Origin: Chloracidobacterium sp. CP2_5A
GTDB taxonomy: Bacteria > Acidobacteriota > Blastocatellia > Chloracidobacteriales > Chloracidobacteriaceae
Direction of reading: 5' to 3'
DNA length: 64,000 nt
Assembly (NCBI GenBank): GCA_002254845.1
Contig: NKPT01000002.1
Location: forward strand, 1 to 64,000
Every line of letters starts with the position of its first letter. The stretch's first letter is position 1. Position numbers and translations under genes: made by a program. The notes under the pieces are model-generated. The model ran no database searches. It was not told the DNA's origin and saw nothing but the letters and a program-made list of their open reading frames with translations. Positions 28,275-41,821 of this stretch are shown piece by piece.

Positions 28275-29681
28275 TCATTCGGTCAGCGACGGCAGCTCGG
28301 CGATGAGGTCAAGGATCGCCTGCCGGAGCGCGTCAGCATCGGCTGGGACGCGGCGTGGCGCATTGGCGAAAGTCGAGGCAAGGCGGCCTTCCGCGCGCGT
28401 CACGCGCGTTTCGCGCTCGGCGTCGGTGAAAAGCTGCCCGGTGTGGTACTGCACGGTGAAATCCGGGTCCTTGAGCGCGTTGCCGGTCAGGATGGCGACG
28501 GTGTCCTCCTCCGGGTGGACGACGCCCTCGGCGACCAGTCGGCGCAGCCCGGCGACCGTGGCCGCGCTGGCCGGCTCGCAGCCGATGCCGTCGCGGCCAA
28601 TGACGGCCTTGGCGTCGGCGATGTCCTGCTCGGAAACCGTCGCGCACGCGCCGTCCGTCCAATCTAGCGCCCGCGCCGCTTTGAGCCACGACACCGGATG
28701 TCCAATTTGAATTGCCGTCGCCAGCGTTTTGGGCTGCTTGACCGGAATCAAATTGCCTTCTCGCCCGCCCGCGCGCCACTGCGCCAGCGGCGCCGCGCCT
28801 TCCGCCTGAACGACCGTGAGCCGCGGCATCCGCGCGATGAGACCCAAGTCGTGAAGCTCCTTGAAGCCCTTGCCCAAGGCCGAAACGTTGCCCAGATTGC
28901 CGCCCGGCACAACGATGCGGTCGGGAACGCGCCACCGCCGCTGTTGCAGTAGCTCAAACGCGATAGCTTTCTGGCCTTCCAATCGGAACGGGTTGACCGA
29001 GTTGAGCAAATAAAGCGGCGTTGTCCGGGCCAGCTCGCGCGCCAGGCGCATGGCATCGTCGAAGTTGCCTTCAATCTGGAGCGTCGCCGCGCCGTAGTCG
29101 AGGCTCTGCGCCAGCTTGCCGTAGGCGATGCGCCCGCCCGGAATAAACACGATGCCGCGCATTCCGGCGCGCGCCGCGTAGGCCGCCAGCGACGCCGACG
29201 TGTTGCCCGTGCTGGCGCAGGCCACGGCGCGGGCGCCAAGTCGCTGGGCCTGCGCCACGCCGGTCGTCATCCCGTTGTCCTTGAACGAGCCGGTTGGGTT
29301 CATCCCCTGATGCTTGACCGCCAGCCGCTTGAGTCCGGCGTAGCGCGCGCTGCGCGGCGCATCCCACAGCGGCGTATTGCCCTCGCCAAGCGTGACGACC
29401 TGACTGGGCGACGTCGCAAAGGGAAAAAGCTCGCGGAAACGCCAGACGCCGCTGACATCATGGGGATGGAAAGACGCGCGCCGCGCGTCGAAGGTCGCCA
29501 ACAAGTCGGTCAGGCGCGCTTGCCGCCACTCGTACTGCACATCCAACAGCCCGCCGCATTGCTCGCAGGCGTAGATTCGCTCGCCGGCGTCGTACGTGGC
29601 GCGGCAAGTCGGCTCGATGCACTGCAGGTAGGCGACGGCGCGCGGAAAAGCTTCGTCGGGCATAATGTCAGAAGGTTTCAC
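28275..29681 (-). CDS. thrC: Threonine synthase
   Basis: LGEGNTPLWDAPR; GMNPTGSFKDNGMTTGVAQAQRLGARAVACASTGNTSASLAAYAARAG. Confidence 0.93.
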   Translation of the reverse strand: MKPSDIMPDEAFPRAVAYLQCIEPTCRATYDAGERIYACEQCGGLLDVQYEWRQARLTDLLATFDARRASFHPHDVSGVWRFRELFPFATSPSQVVTLGEGNTPLWDAPRSARYAGLKRLAVKHQGMNPTGSFKDNGMTTGVAQAQRLGARAVACASTGNTSASLAAYAARAGMRGIVFIPGGRIAYGKLAQSLDYGAATLQIEGNFDDAMRLARELARTTPLYLLNSVNPFRLEGQKAIAFELLQQRRWRVPDRIVVPGGNLGNVSALGKGFKELHDLGLIARMPRLTVVQAEGAAPLAQWRAGGREGNLIPVKQPKTLATAIQIGHPVSWLKAARALDWTDGACATVSEQDIADAKAVIGRDGIGCEPASAATVAGLRRLVAEGVVHPEEDTVAILTGNALKDPDFTVQYHTGQLFTDAERETRVTRAEGRLASTFANAPRRVPADADALRQAILDLIAELPSLTE

Positions 29682-30853
29682 GCGACGGCGCGACGGCGCG
29701 ACAAACGCTCAACCATCTTCGGCAAGACGTCAATAACCCGCGCCAGGTCGTCCGCCGTTGTTTCGTGGCTGAGGCTGACGCGAATCGAGCCCCGCACTCG
29801 GTCGGGCGGCAGCCCCATAGCGCGCAGGACATGGCTTGGCTCGGTCGAGCCGGATGAGCAGGCCGAGCCGGTCGAGACGGCGATGCCGGCCAGGTCCAGC
29901 GCGATCACGAGCCGGTTCGCGTCAAGGCTGTCAAAGGCCAGGCTTGAAATGTGTGGCAAGCGCGGCGACGCGCCCCCGTTGACAGCCATGCTCGGTATCC
30001 GTTGCTGAAGCTCGCGTTCAAGTTCATCCCGCAGGGCGCGGATGGCCTCCATCTGGTCAAGCCGCTCGGCGGCAAGCTGCGCGGCGCGGCCCAGCGCGAC
30101 GATGTTGGCGACGGCCTCCGTGCCGGCGCGACGGTCGCGTTCCTGATGCCCGCCAAGCTGTTGCGCCGCAAGCCGGACGTGTTTAGCGACGTAGAGCGCG
30201 CCAACGCCTTTTGGCGCGTGAACCTTGTGGCCGGAAATTGAGAGCAAATCCGCCTGCAAGTCGTGAACGTTGACCGGGAGCTTGCCGACTGCCTGCACGG
30301 CGTCCGTGTGCAGAAAAATCATCTGACCGCGCCGGCGGCGCTCGGCGACCAGGGCGCCAATGTCGGCGACGGGCTGAAGCGTCCCGACTTCGTTGTTAGC
30401 AAGCATGACGGTCACGAGCAGCGTGTCGTCCGCGATGGCGGCGGCGACCTCCTCCGCCGTCACGCGCCCGGCCGCGCCGACCGGCAGGTAGGTCACGCGA
30501 AACCCAGCCGCTTCAAGCGCCTGACAGGGAGCCAAAACGGCTGGATGCTCAAAGGCGGTCGTGATGATGTGGCGGCGGCTGCCGGCTCCATACGCGCTGA
30601 CAATGCCCTGAATGGCGAGGTTGTTCGCCTCCGTGCCGCCACTCAGAAAAGCGATTTCGGCTGGCTCGGACCCAATAAGCGCCGCCACCTGGCGCCGCGC
30701 CTGCTCGACGGCGGCGCGGGCGCGCTGCCCGAAGGCGTGGACGGACGAGGCGTTGCCGAAGTCTTCCGTCAGATAGGGCAAGAAGGCGGCGACAACCTCA
30801 GGCAAGACGCGGGTCGTCGCTGCATTGTCGAGATAAATTGGCGAAGCGGACAC
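29678..30853 (-). CDS. Cysteine desulfurase (NifS/IscS family)
   Basis: YLDNAATTRVLPEV; SISGHKVHAPKGVGALYV; STGSACSSGSTEPSHVL; 4-bp overlap with thrC. Confidence 0.95.
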   Translation of the reverse strand: MSASPIYLDNAATTRVLPEVVAAFLPYLTEDFGNASSVHAFGQRARAAVEQARRQVAALIGSEPAEIAFLSGGTEANNLAIQGIVSAYGAGSRRHIITTAFEHPAVLAPCQALEAAGFRVTYLPVGAAGRVTAEEVAAAIADDTLLVTVMLANNEVGTLQPVADIGALVAERRRRGQMIFLHTDAVQAVGKLPVNVHDLQADLLSISGHKVHAPKGVGALYVAKHVRLAAQQLGGHQERDRRAGTEAVANIVALGRAAQLAAERLDQMEAIRALRDELERELQQRIPSMAVNGGASPRLPHISSLAFDSLDANRLVIALDLAGIAVSTGSACSSGSTEPSHVLRAMGLPPDRVRGSIRVSLSHETTADDLARVIDVLPKMVERLSRRRAVA

Positions 30854-30919
30854 GGCCGTAGCTTCAGAATGGCTTTTTCTGGAGTTATCTGCTCAGAGCC
30901 CATTCCCGCTCAACGCGTA

Positions 30920-31624
30920 TCAGCTAGCGTATCGCCGCAGAGCGGCGTACAGGCGAGCGGCTTCCTTCGGACGCGGCAGCGCGCCCTCGACAACCTCGCG
31001 ACTGGCGACTGCGCGGCCGTAAATCGCCTTGTTGGCATCGTCATCCACCTGCAGCGTCGCGCCTTCCAGCGAAAGCCCCGCGAAGACGCCTTGCGAGCGC
31101 GAATAGGCTAAGATTTCAGCCTGCATTTGGAGGTCGGTTCCGGCCTTGAGATTGCGCCCGACCGGACCGGCGGCCACGGAAGCGTCGGCGCCAAGCTGAA
31201 ACTTGTTGGAAGCCAGTTTTTCAATGCCGCGCCGGTTCATGACGAGCAAGATGATGTCGCTGCTCTGGCCGCCAATTTGAAGCCCGACGCTTCCGCCGCC
31301 CAGCGTGACAAAGCCAGGCGGACCCCACTGCCGGTTTGACTGACGAACCACCATCAGCCCGCGCCCAAACTGGCCGCCGACGATAAGCGCGCCCTTCTTG
31401 ACGCCGGGAATGAAGACCAGCCCCTCGCACTGGCGCAGAAAATCAGGCGAAAGCCCCTGATCTGGCGCGCGCATGATCTCGGCGAGAATTTCCGCCGAGC
31501 GATCAAGACGCTCGCGAATCTTGCGATCAACTTTGACTGCGGCGGCCTCCGCCGAAAGCCCGCCAGCGAGAAGCGGCGAGTCGACGAGCAATCCCGCCGC
31601 AGCTATGCAGAGCAATTTGCGCAT
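30920..31624 (-). CDS. SYLF/Ysc84-type lipid-binding protein
   Basis: LVFIPGVKKGALIVGGQFGRGLMVV...WGPPGFVTLGGGSVGLQIGGQSSDIILLVMNRRG...SQGVFAGLSLEG. Confidence 0.88.
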   Translation of the reverse strand: MRKLLCIAAAGLLVDSPLLAGGLSAEAAAVKVDRKIRERLDRSAEILAEIMRAPDQGLSPDFLRQCEGLVFIPGVKKGALIVGGQFGRGLMVVRQSNRQWGPPGFVTLGGGSVGLQIGGQSSDIILLVMNRRGIEKLASNKFQLGADASVAAGPVGRNLKAGTDLQMQAEILAYSRSQGVFAGLSLEGATLQVDDDANKAIYGRAVASREVVEGALPRPKEAARLYAALRRYAS

Positions 31625-31830
31625 TGCCGATTACCTCCCGTAAAGTGTGCGCCCGCAAACGGTTTGAAGGCGGGTTCGGCCTCTTCAATAGAGCGGCGAG
31701 GCGGATCCTCGCGGACAGGCTGCTTCCTTGAAATAAATGCCGAAGCCTGGCGAAACCCTATAATATCCGCTTGCCCGATTCAACGCCGCCAGCGGCTGAG
31801 TAAACGTAACTAACACGAGGCAAAACGCTT

Positions 31831-32379
31831 ATGACGATGACCGCGCCTGTCAAGCGCAACTGGAAGCAAACGCTTGAGCGTTTTTTCATGCTCGATTTGC
31901 TCAAGGGCTTCGCGCTGACGTTCAAATACACCAGAAAAGTGCTGACCGAGCCGCGCGGCACCGGCGGAGACCCGCTGCGCGGGGCGTACACGGAGTTTTA
32001 TCCCGAAGAGCGCCCTAAGGTCAGCGAGCGCTTTCGCGGCGCGCCGCGGCTGAACCTGGACCCAGCCACCGGCGATACGCTGTGCATCGCCTGTAACCTA
32101 TGCGCGCTGGCCTGCCCGGAAAACTGCATCAACGTCGGAGCTGTCAACCGCGTGGTCATGGAAGACGGCAAGCAGAAGAAGAAAAAGGTGCTAGCGACCT
32201 ACGTCTACGACACGTCGCGGTGCATGTTCTGCGATTTGTGCGTTGAAGCCTGCCCGACGGATTGCATTGAGCTAACGCAGGAATTCGAGTTGGCGAGCTA
32301 TAACCGAGCAGGCATGGTGTGGGACCGCGAACACCTTGAGAAGGGCCGCGATATTGTCCGCTACGGCAAGCTCAACTGA
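31831..32379 (+). CDS. nuoI: NADH-quinone oxidoreductase subunit I
   Basis: CIACNLCALACPENCINV; CMFCDLCVEACPTDCIELT. Confidence 0.95.
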   Translation: MTMTAPVKRNWKQTLERFFMLDLLKGFALTFKYTRKVLTEPRGTGGDPLRGAYTEFYPEERPKVSERFRGAPRLNLDPATGDTLCIACNLCALACPENCINVGAVNRVVMEDGKQKKKKVLATYVYDTSRCMFCDLCVEACPTDCIELTQEFELASYNRAGMVWDREHLEKGRDIVRYGKLN

Positions 32380-32400
32380 CGCCTTCTGACGAAGCCTGAC
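32376..32400. repeat. Three ctgac(g) units with 10-bp period starting at the nuoI stop codon
   Basis: ctgacgcctt ctgacgaagc ctgac. Confidence 0.8.
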
Positions 32401-32406
32401 GCTTTC

Positions 32407-32447
32407 CTCTGGGATGCGCGCGCCAGCGCGCATCCCAGAGCTATTTT
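32407..32447 (+). terminator. Strong 15-bp stem hairpin after nuoI
   Basis: ctctgggatgcgcgc gcca gcgcgcatcccagag then ctatttt. Confidence 0.85.
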
Positions 32448-32531
32448 GGGACGCTTGCCTGTGTCTGGCAAGCGACGCACAATCCGCCGGCGCGCATCAG
32501 CTTCAGCCCCGTCGCGGATGGCCGGTCAACC

Positions 32532-33422
32532 ATGCCCCGCCCCTCTCCTGCCTCCACGCCCCGTCTGGTTGTCATTACTGGCCTCAGCGGTTCCGGCAAG
32601 CAGTCAGCGCTCAATGCCCTGGAAGACCTCGGCTACTTTGGCGTGGACAACCTGCCCGTCGCCCTGCTGCCGACCTTTGCCGAGTTGTGCCGGCGCTCGG
32701 AAGGCGGCATCGCGCGGGCCGCCGTCGTCGTTGACGCCCGCGAGCCGGCGTTTGTCGCCGCCTTCCCCGCCGCCTACGCCCGCTTGGGCGAGATGGTCGG
32801 CGATGTTCGGCTGCTCTTCTTCGAGGCGATGGATGAGGTTCTGATGCGCCGCTACAGCGAGACGCGCCGGCCGCATCCGCTCGACGCCGCCGGCCGCCGG
32901 ACGCGCGGGCTGCGCGCCTCGATTGCCGCCGAGCGGGCGTTGCTGTCGCCCATCCGGGAGCTTGCCGACCGGGTCATTGACACTTCGAGCCTGACGATTT
33001 ACGAGCTGCGGCGGCAGCTCGGCGATGCGCTCGGAACCGGGCAAACGGCGCGCATGCGCGTTCTCCTGCTCAGCTTTGGCTTCAAGCATGGCGTGCCGAC
33101 CGAAGCCGATTTGGTATTTGACGTTCGCTTTCTCAAAAATCCGCACTACGTCCCTGAGCTGCGCCCATTGACGGGGCGGGATGCGCCGGTTGTCGCCTTT
33201 TTGTCGGCGGATGAGGAAGTTGAGGAAGCGCGCAAGCGATTTGCGGAACTGCTCGCGTTTGTCGTCCCGCGTTACGCCCGCGACGGGCGCAGCTACCTAA
33301 CCATCGCTATCGGCTGCACCGGCGGGAAGCACCGCTCCGTGATGATGGCTGAAAGCTTGGCCAAGGAAATTCGCAAGCTGCGCTTCGCCGCGCGCGTCCG
33401 CCACCGCGACATCGCCAAATAG
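32532..33422 (+). CDS. rapZ: RNase adapter protein RapZ
   Basis: VVITGLSGSGKQSALNALEDLGYFGVDNLPVALLP; IGCTGGKHRSVMMAE. Confidence 0.95.
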   Translation: MPRPSPASTPRLVVITGLSGSGKQSALNALEDLGYFGVDNLPVALLPTFAELCRRSEGGIARAAVVVDAREPAFVAAFPAAYARLGEMVGDVRLLFFEAMDEVLMRRYSETRRPHPLDAAGRRTRGLRASIAAERALLSPIRELADRVIDTSSLTIYELRRQLGDALGTGQTARMRVLLLSFGFKHGVPTEADLVFDVRFLKNPHYVPELRPLTGRDAPVVAFLSADEEVEEARKRFAELLAFVVPRYARDGRSYLTIAIGCTGGKHRSVMMAESLAKEIRKLRFAARVRHRDIAK

Positions 33423-33739
33423 CGCCCAGACCCAGCGCCTTTCCTACGGGAATTTCCTGCGCGAAATCGGGTCTTACACGAAATCGGGCGCTGCGCGGGA
33501 CGCTTCGTCCGAAGCCGTACACGAAATCGTTGACGCGCCAGCCGCGCGGCGCGATGGCCAAGCTAAAAAAACTGACAAAACTACAGGGTAAAGGATTTTA
33601 CAGCCTGGTTTGTGTTGCGCGAGGCGGTCTTTTTCCAGACCGCCCGTCGGGCATGGCACAGCGTTTGTTGAGTTATCTGGTCATCGAGGCAGACCGCCCC
33701 GCGCGCGTTCGCCGGTTTTTACGACGGAGGACAACCACG

Positions 33740-34282
33740 ATGGCATCACTGGATTTGATGAGGCAGTCGCAGGCGCCAAAGCTGGTGGCTGGAGGGCTGA
33801 CCCTGCTGCTGCTGGGCGGCGGGATCGGAGCCTTGGCGACCCGTCCAAGCGCGCCGCCGGCGACGGTTCAGCCGGCGCAGGTTTCAACCACCCCGGCGCA
33901 GCCCGTTCCGCCCCCGCCAGCGATCCCAATGGAGGAAGGCGCGATACAGATTCAAGGGCAAACCTATCGCTTAGTCCCGGAAGGGCAGCCGGCTGTCGCC
34001 CCGCTGGTGACGCAAGTTCGCTGGAATCGCAACTCGCGGCCGCCGCGCGCTCGCGTCGCCACGCAGCGCGCCTACTACAACTATGACAGCGCGCCCGTCG
34101 CCAATCGGCGCGGCTCGTGGTGGCAGCGCAACCGGCGCGATGTGCTGACCATTGCCGCCGGAACGGGCCTCGGCGCCGGCATTGGCGCGTTGGCGGGTGG
34201 CAAGAAGGGCGCCGGGATTGGCGCGCTCGCCGGCGGCGGCGGCGCGGCGCTGTACACCTACGGGGTTCGTCGCCGCAACTAG
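33740..34282 (+). CDS. Glycine-zipper-like membrane protein
   Basis: TM plus AAGTGLGAGIGALAGGKKGAGIGALAGGGGAALY; RBS cggagg. Confidence 0.6.
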   Translation: MASLDLMRQSQAPKLVAGGLTLLLLGGGIGALATRPSAPPATVQPAQVSTTPAQPVPPPPAIPMEEGAIQIQGQTYRLVPEGQPAVAPLVTQVRWNRNSRPPRARVATQRAYYNYDSAPVANRRGSWWQRNRRDVLTIAAGTGLGAGIGALAGGKKGAGIGALAGGGGAALYTYGVRRRN

Positions 34283-34307
34283 CCTTTCCCAAGATCCTTC
34301 CCAAGAT
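34283..34307. repeat. Post-stop tandem duplication ccttt(c)ccaagat x2
   Basis: cctttcccaagat/ccttcccaagat. Confidence 0.85.
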
Positions 34308-34359
34308 AAGGCAATGCGCGCCCGACAAGCGCCCTGCGACGCAATAGGAGGCTTTTCAA

Positions 34360-35325
34360 GTGAAACCAGCGGCAACCTTCACGCGCGCGCGCCTCGCTTG
34401 GCGCAGCTTCCTGGTTGCGGCGCTCGTCGCCGCGAGCGCTGCCGCCTTCGCCGCGCCGCGCCCGCCCGGCAAGACAAAGCCAAGCGCCAAGCGCGCAGCG
34501 CTTCCCGCGCCGGTTGTTTGGCGCGAAGACCGGCGCGGGCTGCGCGTGCCGGTCTGGATCAACGGGGCTGGGCCGTTCGCGTTTGTTGTCGATACCGGGG
34601 CCGGCCTGACGCTGCTGTCGCCGCGCGCGGCAAGCCAAGCCCGCGTGACCGATACCGGGCGCGTCATCATTTTACAGGGTGCCGGGCAGGGCGCGGGCGC
34701 GCCCCAACGCCTAGTCGCAGCGCGGACGCTGGCCATCGGCGACGCCGACAACTTCCTGCCCAATGTCGGCCGGATGGTCATTGCGCCGGCGCTGCCGGCT
34801 GATGTGGATGGCGCGCTCGATCCGACGGAAGCTTTTGGCGAAATGGGCTATGAGCTGGATTTTCCAAATCAAACGCTCGCGCCGCTTTCCGAGCGCCAAC
34901 CGCTGAACGGCGCGCCGGCGCGGTGGCTGCTGGAACCCGCTGGGCGGCGGCCGTTCACGCGCATCAATGGGCAGGAAATCGCGCTGATTGACACGGGTTC
35001 CAGCTTCGGCCTGGCGATTCCGGATGCCAAAGCCGCGTCCTTTGGCATCCGGTCCGTCGGGCGGCCTGCGCTCCGCAGCGCGCAGGATGTCGCTGGCGGC
35101 TCATTTCAGGTCGCGCGGGTCGCGCCGACCAAATTTTGGCTGGGAAGCTTGTATCTTGAGCAAGCGCCGACCGACATTCTCTATGGCGCGGACGCCGCCG
35201 CGCCGCTGTTGCTCGGACGCGACGCGCTGCGCCCATTTCACATTCGCTTCGACCTGCGCCGGCGCGTCATGGTCTTCGGGCTTCCAGAAGACAAGCCGGC
35301 GCCGCGCCCCGCCGCGCGCGACTAG
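34360..35325 (+). CDS. Retropepsin-like aspartyl protease, secreted
   Basis: GTG start with ataggagg RBS; FAFVVDTGAGLTLLS and IALIDTGSSFGLAI. Confidence 0.82.
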   Translation: MKPAATFTRARLAWRSFLVAALVAASAAAFAAPRPPGKTKPSAKRAALPAPVVWREDRRGLRVPVWINGAGPFAFVVDTGAGLTLLSPRAASQARVTDTGRVIILQGAGQGAGAPQRLVAARTLAIGDADNFLPNVGRMVIAPALPADVDGALDPTEAFGEMGYELDFPNQTLAPLSERQPLNGAPARWLLEPAGRRPFTRINGQEIALIDTGSSFGLAIPDAKAASFGIRSVGRPALRSAQDVAGGSFQVARVAPTKFWLGSLYLEQAPTDILYGADAAAPLLLGRDALRPFHIRFDLRRRVMVFGLPEDKPAPRPAARD

Positions 35326-35459
35326 CGCGCCTTCCGAGCGAGCGCAGCGGCTTGTGGGCGGCCAGGGCGCCGCCCCTCTCAAGTTGGCGCGCTTCGGGAG
35401 GGGCGCCGTCCGCGGCCGACCTGAAAGGCGCCGCGCTCGCTTTGCGCGGGAAACGGGAG

Positions 35460-38771
<3,312 letters not shown>

Positions 38772-38982
38772 CAGGGACGAAAAGCTTGACGGCGCGCGGC
38801 GGGCCGGGGGAAGCGCCGGCGCTGTCGATCCGAAAGGGATTCAGGATGTCACGCCAGCTTATACTGTTTTTCGTCGAGCATGTTCCAGAAAAGTTTCGTC
38901 AATCAGGCGCGCGGTTGCTTCGGGCTGGTTTGGCGCACTATGCTCTGCGGCGTACGGTTGACCCCACTCCGGTGCCCGCCGC

Positions 38983-40125
38983 ATGCCTTCTCGCTCGCCT
39001 ATCGAAGAGCCTATCGAGGAAATCGCGCCAACCCGCAGCGCCGAGCGATACGAGCCGGCCAAACGACGGACGTTTTGGATGGTGACGCTGGCGCTCTCCA
39101 TCATTGCGGCGGCGGTCGTTTGGCAAGCCTATCAAGCGCGCAATCGCTTTACGCTCTATGTCGTCTTTCATGAAGTGGATGGGCTGCGGCCCGGCGCGGA
39201 GGTGCGGCTCTCCGGCGTCAAGGTGGGCGCGGTGCAGCGCATTGAAATCCTGGATGCGCGCCGGCGCGTTGAGCGCGACACCCCGCAAGTGCAAGTGGCG
39301 CTCGGCATTGATCGTCGTCTGACCGGGCTCAGCGCCGCCCAGCTCATTCACCGGGACGCCGTCGCCAGGCTGCGGCGTGACGGCACGCTAGCCGATCGGA
39401 TTGTGGACATCGCGCCCGGCAGCGCCGCCGCGCCGCTCGTCGCGGAAGGCGACTTCATTGCCGGGCGCATGGAGGGCGACTCCCGCACCATCGCCCTGCG
39501 CAGCGCTGATATCAACCAGAACCTTGCCGCCATGCGCGAGTCGCTTCTGAAGGTTCAAGCGCGCATCGAGCGCCGAGAAGGCACGCTGGGGGCGGCGCTC
39601 AAGCGCCGCGAGCTCAACGACCGCCTCGCGGCCTTTCAAGCCGAGCTGATGACGCTTGAGCGGTCGCTCAAAACCGGGTCGGGCTTCGCTTCGGTGGCGC
39701 GCCGCCGCTTGCCGCCGCGCCTAACGGACCTTCAGCAAGCCGCTGGCCGGTTACGCGCCGACCTCGAAGCCGGTCGCGGCGCGGCGGGCAAGCTCTTTGC
39801 CGATCAGGCTTGGCGCGCCCGCGTCACGCGACTCCAAGCGCGCTATAACGATCTTGCAACGCGCTTCGACGCGCTTCAAAGGACCGCCGAGCAGGGCGCA
39901 CTGGCGCGCGCGAGCAAGGATGCATCATTTCGTCAGCGGCTTCAGATGGCCCGTGACCGCGCCGCCGCCATCCGCGGGCGGCTCGACCGCGCCGAAGGGA
40001 GCGCCGGCAAGCTGCTTCACGATGGCCGGCTTCGGCGCGAGCTGGCCGAATTCACGGCGGAGCTTACGAAAACCGTCTATGACGCTCGTCTTTCTCCATT
40101 CAAATACATCCGACTCAGGCTTTGA
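38983..40125 (+). CDS. MlaD/MCE domain lipid-transport protein
   Basis: FTLYVVFHEVDGLRPGAEVRLSGVKVGAVQRIEI. Confidence 0.85.
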   Translation: MPSRSPIEEPIEEIAPTRSAERYEPAKRRTFWMVTLALSIIAAAVVWQAYQARNRFTLYVVFHEVDGLRPGAEVRLSGVKVGAVQRIEILDARRRVERDTPQVQVALGIDRRLTGLSAAQLIHRDAVARLRRDGTLADRIVDIAPGSAAAPLVAEGDFIAGRMEGDSRTIALRSADINQNLAAMRESLLKVQARIERREGTLGAALKRRELNDRLAAFQAELMTLERSLKTGSGFASVARRRLPPRLTDLQQAAGRLRADLEAGRGAAGKLFADQAWRARVTRLQARYNDLATRFDALQRTAEQGALARASKDASFRQRLQMARDRAAAIRGRLDRAEGSAGKLLHDGRLRRELAEFTAELTKTVYDARLSPFKYIRLRL

Positions 40126-40179
40126 GTCGCTTTCCGCTCTGCCGCTCGGCTCGGGCGGCGGGGACCTGGCATCCCGCTT

Positions 40180-41058
40180 ATGAGCATCCTTGTCAATAAA
40201 GAAACTCGGCTCCTGGTGCAGGGCATCACTGGGCGCGAAGGCACGTTTCACGCCCGTCAAATGAAAGACTACGGCACGAACATCGTGGCCGGGGTGACGC
40301 CCAACAAAGGCGGCACGGTTCATGATGGCATCCCGGTGTTTGACACCGTGACGCAGGCCGTGGCCGCGACCGGAGCCAACGTCAGCGTCATTTACGTCCC
40401 GCCCGCTTTCGGGGCGGACGCTATCATGGAAGCGGTCGAAGCTGGCGTTCCACTGGTGGTTTGCATCACGGAGGGCATCCCGACCGTGGACATGATGCGG
40501 GCGTTCGACTTCGTCGCCAAGCATGGCGCGCGGCTGGTTGGCCCGAACTGTCCGGGCGTTATCACGCCCGGCGAGTGCAAGGTCGGCATCATGCCGGCGC
40601 ACATTCACCGGCCCGGACGCATCGGCGTGGTTTCCCGGAGCGGCACGCTGACCTACGAGGCCGTTCACCAGCTCACGCAACTGGGGCTTGGGCAGTCCAC
40701 CTGCGTTGGCATCGGCGGCGACCCCATCATCGGCATGCGGTTTGTGGACGCGCTGCGGCTCTTTCAGAACGACCCGGACACTGACGCCGTCATTGTGATT
40801 GGCGAAATTGGCGGCGCGGACGAGGAAGCCGCCGCCGCGTTTGTCAAGCAGTCGATGACGAAGCCGGTGATTGGGTTTGTCGCGGGACGCGCGGCCCCGC
40901 CCGGCCGTCGCATGGGCCACGCGGGCGCGATTATCGCCGGCGGCAAAGGCACGGCGGCTGAAAAAATGGAAGCCATGCGCGCCGCCGGGATGCATGTCGT
41001 CGAGAGTCCGGCCGACATCGGCGCGAAAGTCGCGGAAGTCATCGGGCATACGGACTAG
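40180..41058 (+). CDS. sucD: Succinyl-CoA ligase alpha subunit
   Basis: [53 protein letters not shown]. Confidence 0.96.
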   Translation: MSILVNKETRLLVQGITGREGTFHARQMKDYGTNIVAGVTPNKGGTVHDGIPVFDTVTQAVAATGANVSVIYVPPAFGADAIMEAVEAGVPLVVCITEGIPTVDMMRAFDFVAKHGARLVGPNCPGVITPGECKVGIMPAHIHRPGRIGVVSRSGTLTYEAVHQLTQLGLGQSTCVGIGGDPIIGMRFVDALRLFQNDPDTDAVIVIGEIGGADEEAAAAFVKQSMTKPVIGFVAGRAAPPGRRMGHAGAIIAGGKGTAAEKMEAMRAAGMHVVESPADIGAKVAEVIGHTD

Positions 41059-41165
41059 GCCGACGCTTGCCCCGCCCGTTGTCGTTATTCCAGTTGCCGC
41101 GCGGGGCGCGGCGTGGCTAAGCTGCGGACCGCTGTATTTCGCTCTTACGGAGTTGACTCAACGTT

Positions 41166-41585
41166 ATGTCGCTTGAAACGACGCTGGCCATCGTCAAGCC
41201 CGACGCTGTCCGCGCCGGCAACGCCGGCCATATCATCCAGCGCATCGCCGACGCCGGCTTCCGGTTGCGCGGCATGCGCCTCATGCACCTGACCCGGCGG
41301 CAGGCCGAAGGCTTTTACGCCGTTCACCGGGAGCGCCCGTTCTTTGGCGAGCTGGTGGATTTCATGTGCTCCGGCCCGGTGGTCGTCATGGCCATCGAGA
41401 AAGAGGACGCCGTCCGCGCCTGGCGCGACCTGATGGGGCCGACCAACTCGAAGGACGCGCCCAAGGGAACGATTCGGGGCGATTTTGGCACGGATGTCGG
41501 CGAAAACGCAGCGCATGGCTCGGATTCGCCGGAAAACGCCGCGTCAGAGGTCGCTTTCTTCTTTGCGACGAGCGAGTTGCTGTAG
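41166..41585 (+). CDS. ndk: Nucleoside diphosphate kinase
   Basis: ETTLAIVKPDAVRAGNAGHII; GTIRGDFGTDVGENAAHGSDSPENAASEVAFFF. Confidence 0.97.
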   Translation: MSLETTLAIVKPDAVRAGNAGHIIQRIADAGFRLRGMRLMHLTRRQAEGFYAVHRERPFFGELVDFMCSGPVVVMAIEKEDAVRAWRDLMGPTNSKDAPKGTIRGDFGTDVGENAAHGSDSPENAASEVAFFFATSELL

Positions 41586-41595
41586 CGCGAGTTGC
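41572..41595. repeat. gcgagttgc direct repeat spanning the ndk stop codon, 15-bp period
   Basis: gcgagttgctgtagcgcgagttgc. Confidence 0.85.
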
Positions 41596-41701
41596 GGGGG
41601 CGCCGTCCGCGCCCGCGCTTTAGCTTTCCGGGAGGGGTAGCGCTTGGGGGCGTTCGTGAAGCCGATCTCCCCAGGGCGGCGCGTTTTGGGAGAGCTGCCG
41701 T

Positions 41702-41749
41702 CCTTGGCGACCTCCTTGGCGGCCTAAGGGGCGACCTAAAGAGCGCGCC
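41702..41749. repeat. Degenerate 12-mer array, about four units
   Basis: ccttggcgacct/ccttggcggcct/aaggggcgacct/aaagagcgcgcc. Confidence 0.8.
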
Positions 41750-41793
41750 GTTACCGCGGCGCGTGTCGCTACCTAAGCTTGGGTCGCCGCCTA

Positions 41794-41821
41794 GCTTGGA
41801 AAGCGCGGCTTGGAAAGCGCG
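41794..41821. repeat. Perfect 14-bp tandem duplication gcttggaaagcgcg x2
   Basis: Direct reading. Confidence 0.97.

Noticed and set aside
31759-31764. tataat as a full sigma-70 promoter for nuoI
   Set aside because: Good -10 hexamer but the nearest ttgaaa is 25 bp away, too far for a standard -35; left as an incomplete promoter.
39925-41049. 374-aa minus-strand ORF opposite sucD
   Set aside because: Antisense shadow of a highly conserved gene; His/Asp/Arg-rich with no domain.
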